NCBI RefSeq assembly: GCF_000466405.1
Contig: NZ_KE952949.1
Location: 116,056-180,055, forward strand
Direction of reading: 5' to 3'
DNA from: Atopobium sp. oral taxon 810 str. F0209
GTDB lineage: Bacteria > Actinomycetota > Coriobacteriia > Coriobacteriales > Atopobiaceae
Length of the DNA: 64,000 nt
The notes beneath the pieces were generated by a model that was not told the origin of the DNA, ran no database searches, and was given only the letters and a program-made list of their open reading frames with translations. The position numbers and the translations under genes are program-made. Below, in pieces: positions 60,701-64,000 of this stretch (the stretch's first letter is position 1; every line of letters starts with the position of its first letter).

Positions 60701-61273
60701 GAGCGCGCTGACTACATTGCCTCTCAGGTTGAGGATCTTGAGCGTGCGCGTACTTCTTTGCGCAAAATTACTTTGGCTATTGAGCGCAAAATGCGCAAGA
60801 GGTTCCTTACCGTTTTTGACCAGGTTAACGTCAATTTTTCTGAGGTTTTTTCTTTGCTTTTCCCCGGCGGCAAAGCACATCTTGAGATGGACGATCCCGA
60901 TCATCCCGATGAGACGGGCATTGAGATTTCAGCGCAGCCACGTGGCAAGCGTATTGCAAAAATGACTCTGATGAGCGGTGGTGAAAAATCGCTTACGGCT
61001 TTGGCATTGCTTTTTGCCGTATACAAGACGCGCACGGTACCCTTCTATATCTTTGATGAGGTCGAAGCCGCACTAGACGATGCCAACCTCACCAAGCTTC
61101 TGGATGCTATCGAGCGTCTTAAGGAAACGACGCAGCTCATTGTTATCAGCCACCAAAGGCGCACGATGGAACAAGCAGATGTCTTGTATGGTGTATCCAT
61201 GCGTGCTGATGGTGTCAGTCGTGTGGTCAGTCAGCGACTTGATCGCGCAACAGGAAAGGTAGTTGATGCCTAA
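57731..61273 (+). CDS. smc: Chromosome segregation protein SMC
   Basis: 1180-aa condensin subunit. Walker A 'VGPNGSGKSNVSDAVLW' at residues about 32-48; coiled coil; hinge at about 505-640 ('GPQKDLIRYRLADVM' start region); second coiled coil; signature 'LMSGGEKSLTALALLFAVY' and Walker B 'FYIFDEVEAALDDANL'. ScpA and ScpB are not in the window. It starts one base inside rnc. Confidence 0.96.
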   Translation: MYLKSLSLKGFKSFADKTQMSFDPGLNVVVGPNGSGKSNVSDAVLWVLGEQSARMLRGQAMEDVIFSGSSAREPVGVAEVTLVLDNEDHTLPIDFSEVALTRRMYRSGESEYLVNGAPSRLRDIQDILHDSGLGKDTHSIISQGKLDSILSGRPEERRELIEEAAGISKHRRRKERAERKLTAMDANLVRAKDVQRELNRQLRPLERQVDQARRHHDLKAQLQGIRTSLAVDDLRQLQLRHRELSSAGNEAAARVELAQYRLDERNHELEKYQSLLEQKGIFVGDLDGQRRRMQDLLGRMDSDIRLLEEKGKNMVARLSEMRMSLSTAETQRADAEHLLSAVSSELAEARGAETELRSSVKELKQSSEEATAHRRELGAQVNKLNNEQRQAQHVSDTETLAYARLRDQIESAETTDELYEQRLSRISEQLTQNEAATEKAEARKKQLETSLAQAHADQDIAEQHIAECREAVSLAREHEVSARKALSAAEADLAATEALDRAGENQSDLVAALARGPQKDLIRYRLADVMEPAPEYEAAFEAFFGGDLAALVVDSVKEAGLLAQTALEMNSKGTATLLSLESASLAHEDADNLPGVALAGKVVAQAGCEALVACLLDGVRYVESAEQALQAHEMYPGLSFVSADGAVVHGDGRTSVGKLASVSAGALERKRRLRTLRASMPQLQANLETAITSLADAEAALATARDESSAARGELARMKGELSSTTSELGRLAAQHDSALSEKKQVERTRQAAADKVAEAREQVQRHKQAANEAQARAKEIAAQLEDINAERSRASREEREAQDRYSETKLRLATTSERRNHLESRERELLRSVKQLTERLETTRLAAASLDVVRLRVEPLHERYDAVRGCAFRWAERLRDRASLEEASSDSLKKTIAEARAVADAAAKELDAAKAEEASVKIEIGKVQVEVKHAVEAIAATGMPLEEALELPAPDNREESERRAERIAHQLESLGPVNEAAMDQYSKLKERADYIASQVEDLERARTSLRKITLAIERKMRKRFLTVFDQVNVNFSEVFSLLFPGGKAHLEMDDPDHPDETGIEISAQPRGKRIAKMTLMSGGEKSLTALALLFAVYKTRTVPFYIFDEVEAALDDANLTKLLDAIERLKETTQLIVISHQRRTMEQADVLYGVSMRADGVSRVVSQRLDRATGKVVDA

Positions 61274-62181
61274 TGGGTTTTATGGAACGCCTGCAGAAAG
61301 GCCTTTCTCGTTCTCGTGAGGCACTTTCTGAGATTTTTTATATGGGTGGCGAGGTTGATGAGGACTTTTGGGAGGACCTCACAGATCGTCTGGTAATGGG
61401 CGATATCGGTGGCGAAGTAGCAATGCAGGTTACCGATGATTTACGTGAGCAGGCTGCTCGTGAAAATCTTGTCCGTCCCGATCAGTTGCGTTCTGCTTTG
61501 GCAAAGCGTCTGGCACAGGCATTTACGCCTGCTGAACGTGATCCGTTTTCTGATTTGCCAAGCTGTGTGCTCTTTGTTGGTATTAATGGTGCGGGTAAGA
61601 CAACCACTGTGGGAAAACTAGCAGGGGCTGCAAAATCTGCTGGCCAAGGTGTTGTGATTGGCGGTGCGGATACTTTTCGCGCTGCTGCTATCGAGCAGCT
61701 GCAGGTTTGGGGCGATCGAGCTCATGTGCCTGTAATTACTCGTGAACGTGGGGGAGACCCTGCGAGCGTCTGCTATGACGTATTAGATGCTGCTGAGAAA
61801 AACAACAGCCAACTAGTGCTTATCGATACAGCAGGACGCCTGCATACCTCGCCTGAACTTATGCGTGAGCTTGAGAAGGTTGTGCGTGTCACTCGCAAGC
61901 GTGCCGATGGTGTGTTCCCTGTATCGGTAGTTTTGGTGATTGATGCTACAACTGGGCAAAATGGTCTTGCTCAGGCGCGCGAGTTTAATGATGCACTTGA
62001 TATTGATGGTCTGATTGTTACCAAACTTGACGGTACAGCCAAGGGCGGTATTGCTATTGCCATCTCACATGAGCTAAAACTTCCGATTTATCGTATAGGC
62101 GTAGGTGAGGGTATTGAGGATTTGCAGTCCTTTGATGCACTTTCCTATACGACAGCATTAGTGGGAGATGTCACTGCATAG
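61273..62181 (+). CDS. ftsY: Signal recognition particle receptor FtsY
   Basis: 302-aa SRP GTPase, NG domains only with a very short A domain. 'VGINGAGKTTTVGKLAGA' (P-loop), 'LIDTAGRLHTSPELM', 'TKLDGTAKGGIAI'. It starts within the smc stop region and precedes ffh, so both halves of the SRP GTPase pair are encoded together. Confidence 0.95.
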   Translation: MGFMERLQKGLSRSREALSEIFYMGGEVDEDFWEDLTDRLVMGDIGGEVAMQVTDDLREQAARENLVRPDQLRSALAKRLAQAFTPAERDPFSDLPSCVLFVGINGAGKTTTVGKLAGAAKSAGQGVVIGGADTFRAAAIEQLQVWGDRAHVPVITRERGGDPASVCYDVLDAAEKNNSQLVLIDTAGRLHTSPELMRELEKVVRVTRKRADGVFPVSVVLVIDATTGQNGLAQAREFNDALDIDGLIVTKLDGTAKGGIAIAISHELKLPIYRIGVGEGIEDLQSFDALSYTTALVGDVTA

Positions 62182-62234
62182 CTTAAGCGTGATTTTGCGT
62201 ATGTTTTTTAGTGTATGACCCTGAAGGGATGTAT

Positions 62235-63653
62235 ATGTTCAACAGCCTCTCTGATCGCTTGCAAGATACTTTTTCCAAGCTGCGCGGCAAGGGCCGCTTG
62301 ACCGAGGACGACATTAATGCAGCTATGCGTGAGATTCGCATGGCTCTGCTTGAGGCTGATGTAAATTATCGTGTTGTCAAGGATTTTGTGGCAGCTTGCA
62401 AGGAACGCTGTATGACTGCCGAGGTTCTTGACTCGCTGAGTCCTGCTCAAAATGTTGTGCGTATTGTACTTGATCGCCTAACTGAGCTTTTGGGCACCAC
62501 TGATTCCAAGCTTGCGCTTGCCCAGAATCGCACGCCTAATGTCATTATGCTTGTGGGTCTGCAGGGTTCTGGTAAGACTACTGCAGCTTCCAAGCTTGCC
62601 TATTTGCTCAAGAAGCAGGGCCACAGTCCTTTGCTGGCTGCCTGCGATACTCACCGTCCCGCTGCAGCTGACCAACTTGAGACCCTTGGTGGAGAGATTG
62701 GTGTGCCAGTATGGCGTGGCGATGGCAAAGATGCAGTTGAGGTCGCAAAGGGCTCCATCCAAAACGCTGTTGATCGCATGTGTGACATCGTTATCGTCGA
62801 TACTGCAGGTCGTTTGCAAATCGATGAGCTTATGATGCAGGAAGCAATTGCAATCAAACAGGCTGTCAAGCCCGATCAAATCCTCATGGTCGTTGACGCT
62901 ATGGGCGGTCAAGATATCGTCAATGTTGTATCTACCTTTGCCGAGCGTACAGACTTTGATGGTGTCATCATGTCCAAGCTCGACGGCGATGCTCGTGGCG
63001 GCGGTGCTCTTTCGGTACGTGCTGTTACTGGTAAGCCTATTAAGTTTGTTTCTATGGGCGAGAAGCCCGATTCACTCGAGGTTTTTCATCCTGATCGCAT
63101 GGCCAAGCGTATTCTTGGCATGGGCGACGTTATTGGCATTATTGAACAGGCTGAAAAGGTTGCTACCGAGCAGGATATTGCTGATGCTGAGCGTATGCTC
63201 AAGTCTGGCTTTACGATGGATGACATGCTCTCGCAGATGCAACAGATTCGCAAAATGGGTGGTCTAGGCAAGCTGATTGGCATGATTCCTGGTGGCGAGC
63301 GTATGATGGCTCAGGCTGGCGGCAATCTTGATGATACGCAGATTACTCGCATTGAGGCTATGATTCACTCAATGACAGTGGGGGAGCGTGCAAACCCCAA
63401 GCAGATTAATGGTCAGCGTCGTCGCCGTATTGCTGCGGGTTCAGGCCGTAGTGTTCAGGAAGTTAACCAGCTGCTCAAGCAGTGGGGTGAAATGAACAAA
63501 ATGATGGGCAAGATGCGCCAGATGGCTGGCAATATGGGTGGTAATTCCAAGCAAGCAAAGCGCCAGATGCAGCAGATGATGCGCGGTATGGGCGGTATGC
63601 CTGGAATGGGTGGTATGCCTGGCTTTGGCGGCAAGCGTGGAAGACGCTTCTAG
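62235..63653 (+). CDS. ffh: Signal recognition particle protein Ffh
   Basis: 472-aa SRP54. N and G domains with 'VGLQGSGKTTAASKLAYL', 'DTAGRLQIDELM' and 'SKLDGDARGGGALSVRA', then a Met-rich M domain ending 'MRGMGGMPGMGGMPGFGGK'. The start ATG 62235 is chosen at the family position (MFNSLSDRLQD) with AAGGGATG upstream. The 4.5S RNA is not in this window. Confidence 0.95.
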   Translation: MFNSLSDRLQDTFSKLRGKGRLTEDDINAAMREIRMALLEADVNYRVVKDFVAACKERCMTAEVLDSLSPAQNVVRIVLDRLTELLGTTDSKLALAQNRTPNVIMLVGLQGSGKTTAASKLAYLLKKQGHSPLLAACDTHRPAAADQLETLGGEIGVPVWRGDGKDAVEVAKGSIQNAVDRMCDIVIVDTAGRLQIDELMMQEAIAIKQAVKPDQILMVVDAMGGQDIVNVVSTFAERTDFDGVIMSKLDGDARGGGALSVRAVTGKPIKFVSMGEKPDSLEVFHPDRMAKRILGMGDVIGIIEQAEKVATEQDIADAERMLKSGFTMDDMLSQMQQIRKMGGLGKLIGMIPGGERMMAQAGGNLDDTQITRIEAMIHSMTVGERANPKQINGQRRRRIAAGSGRSVQEVNQLLKQWGEMNKMMGKMRQMAGNMGGNSKQAKRQMQQMMRGMGGMPGMGGMPGFGGKRGRRF

Positions 63654-64000
63654 AGTCTCAATATCGTTCCCAACCACCCCGCCCCGCAGGCGGTCCACTC
63701 GGTTCACTACCGCCCCAGCCTCCCGCAAACGGTTCAATACCGTCCCAAATCTCCGCAGACGGTTCAAAACCGTCGCTCCGCTTCAACAAAAGTGTTGCTT
63801 ACCTTTTTACTGAGGGTGCCTCTTGAACCGTTTGCAGATAAAAGGGTGCTTCTTGAACCCGTTGTAACCACTTTTCCGCAGGCGGTTCAAAACCGTACCA
63901 AACGGCTGAAGAATGCCCAGATAAAAATTTCCGCAAGGGCGTTTATTGAACCCGATGTGGGCGAAAGGGTGCATATTGAACCCGATGCGAGTAAAAGGGA
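63654..64000. repeat. Interleaved degenerate repeats built on GGTTCAA/TTGAACC
   Basis: 347 bases without a gene. Type A, CCGCAgrCGGTTCAAaACCGT, occurs at about 63684, 63723, 63752 and 63876; its core ACGGTTCAAAACCGT is a perfect small palindrome. Type B, aGGGTGcNTNTTGAACCcG, occurs at about 63812, 63843, 63936 and 63966 at irregular spacing. Related GGTTCAA words occur at 46148-46291. The region continues beyond the window. Confidence 0.75.

Noticed and set aside
63684..63990. CRISPR array
   Set aside because: Repeat copies are degenerate, of two alternating types and irregularly spaced; there are no constant-length spacers and no cas genes.

Overview
The window looks like a chromosomal segment of an anaerobic or facultative actinobacterium of the class Coriobacteriia, probably the Atopobiaceae (Atopobium/Lancefieldella/Olsenella relatives). 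This is an inference from gene content and synteny: two tandem bleomycin-hydrolase-type PepC aminopeptidases, a PTS EIIA, a non-standard L-serine dehydratase, and an actinobacterial rsmD-coaD-SepIVA-like-yceD-rpmF-plsX-acpP-rnc-smc-ftsY-ffh block. No rRNA is present and no database search was run, so the taxon stays tentative.

Layout. 1-6406 is core: PTS EIIA (cut by the window edge), a YigZ-family protein, a GNAT acetyltransferase, two PepC paralogues on the minus strand and the CCA-adding enzyme. 6482-24500 is an 18-kb integrated element inserted in the 3' end of a tRNA-Glu(CTC) gene. An 80-82-bp direct repeat of the tRNA 3' end plus its terminator marks attL and attR, and a tyrosine recombinase lies next to attR. 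24555-63653 is core again: tRNA-Gln, a fused ABC transporter, a D,D-carboxypeptidase, a flippase-like membrane protein, sdaA, gltX, a pseudo-ABC/YhgE pair with a TetR regulator, priA-def-fmt-rsmB, an isolated AbiEi-like/nuclease-like gene between long inverted repeats, a HAD-thiamine pyrophosphokinase fusion, rpmB, an Asp23 protein, a FakA-like kinase, recG, and the block from rsmD to ffh. 63654-64000 holds two interleaved degenerate repeat types and no gene.

The element is a mosaic. From left to right it carries: a small unknown gene; a two-gene operon of unknown function (a glycine-zipper membrane protein and a 455-aa protein); a decayed siphovirus-type head/tail module on the minus strand (major capsid protein intact; scaffold and connector genes frameshifted; Dit fused out of frame to a tail-fibre remnant; a second fibre gene stopped by an amber codon); a compact candidate RiPP operon (two paralogous Cys-rich precursor peptides with CxCxCxC cores, a radical SAM/SPASM maturase and a truncated UvrA-like double ATPase) behind a near-consensus promoter and an internal hairpin; then a defence-like island (sce7726-type nuclease-like protein, sce7725, a HigB/HigA-ImmA toxin-antitoxin pair, a broken mcrC). 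The integrase lacks the Arg of its HxxR motif (HELC), so the element may be stranded.

The most interesting candidate for an undescribed system is the Cys-rich peptide/radical SAM/UvrA-like operon at 14151-18205. Its parts are read directly from the sequence. The product, its export and the role of the UvrA-like ATPase (self-immunity or another role) are inference.
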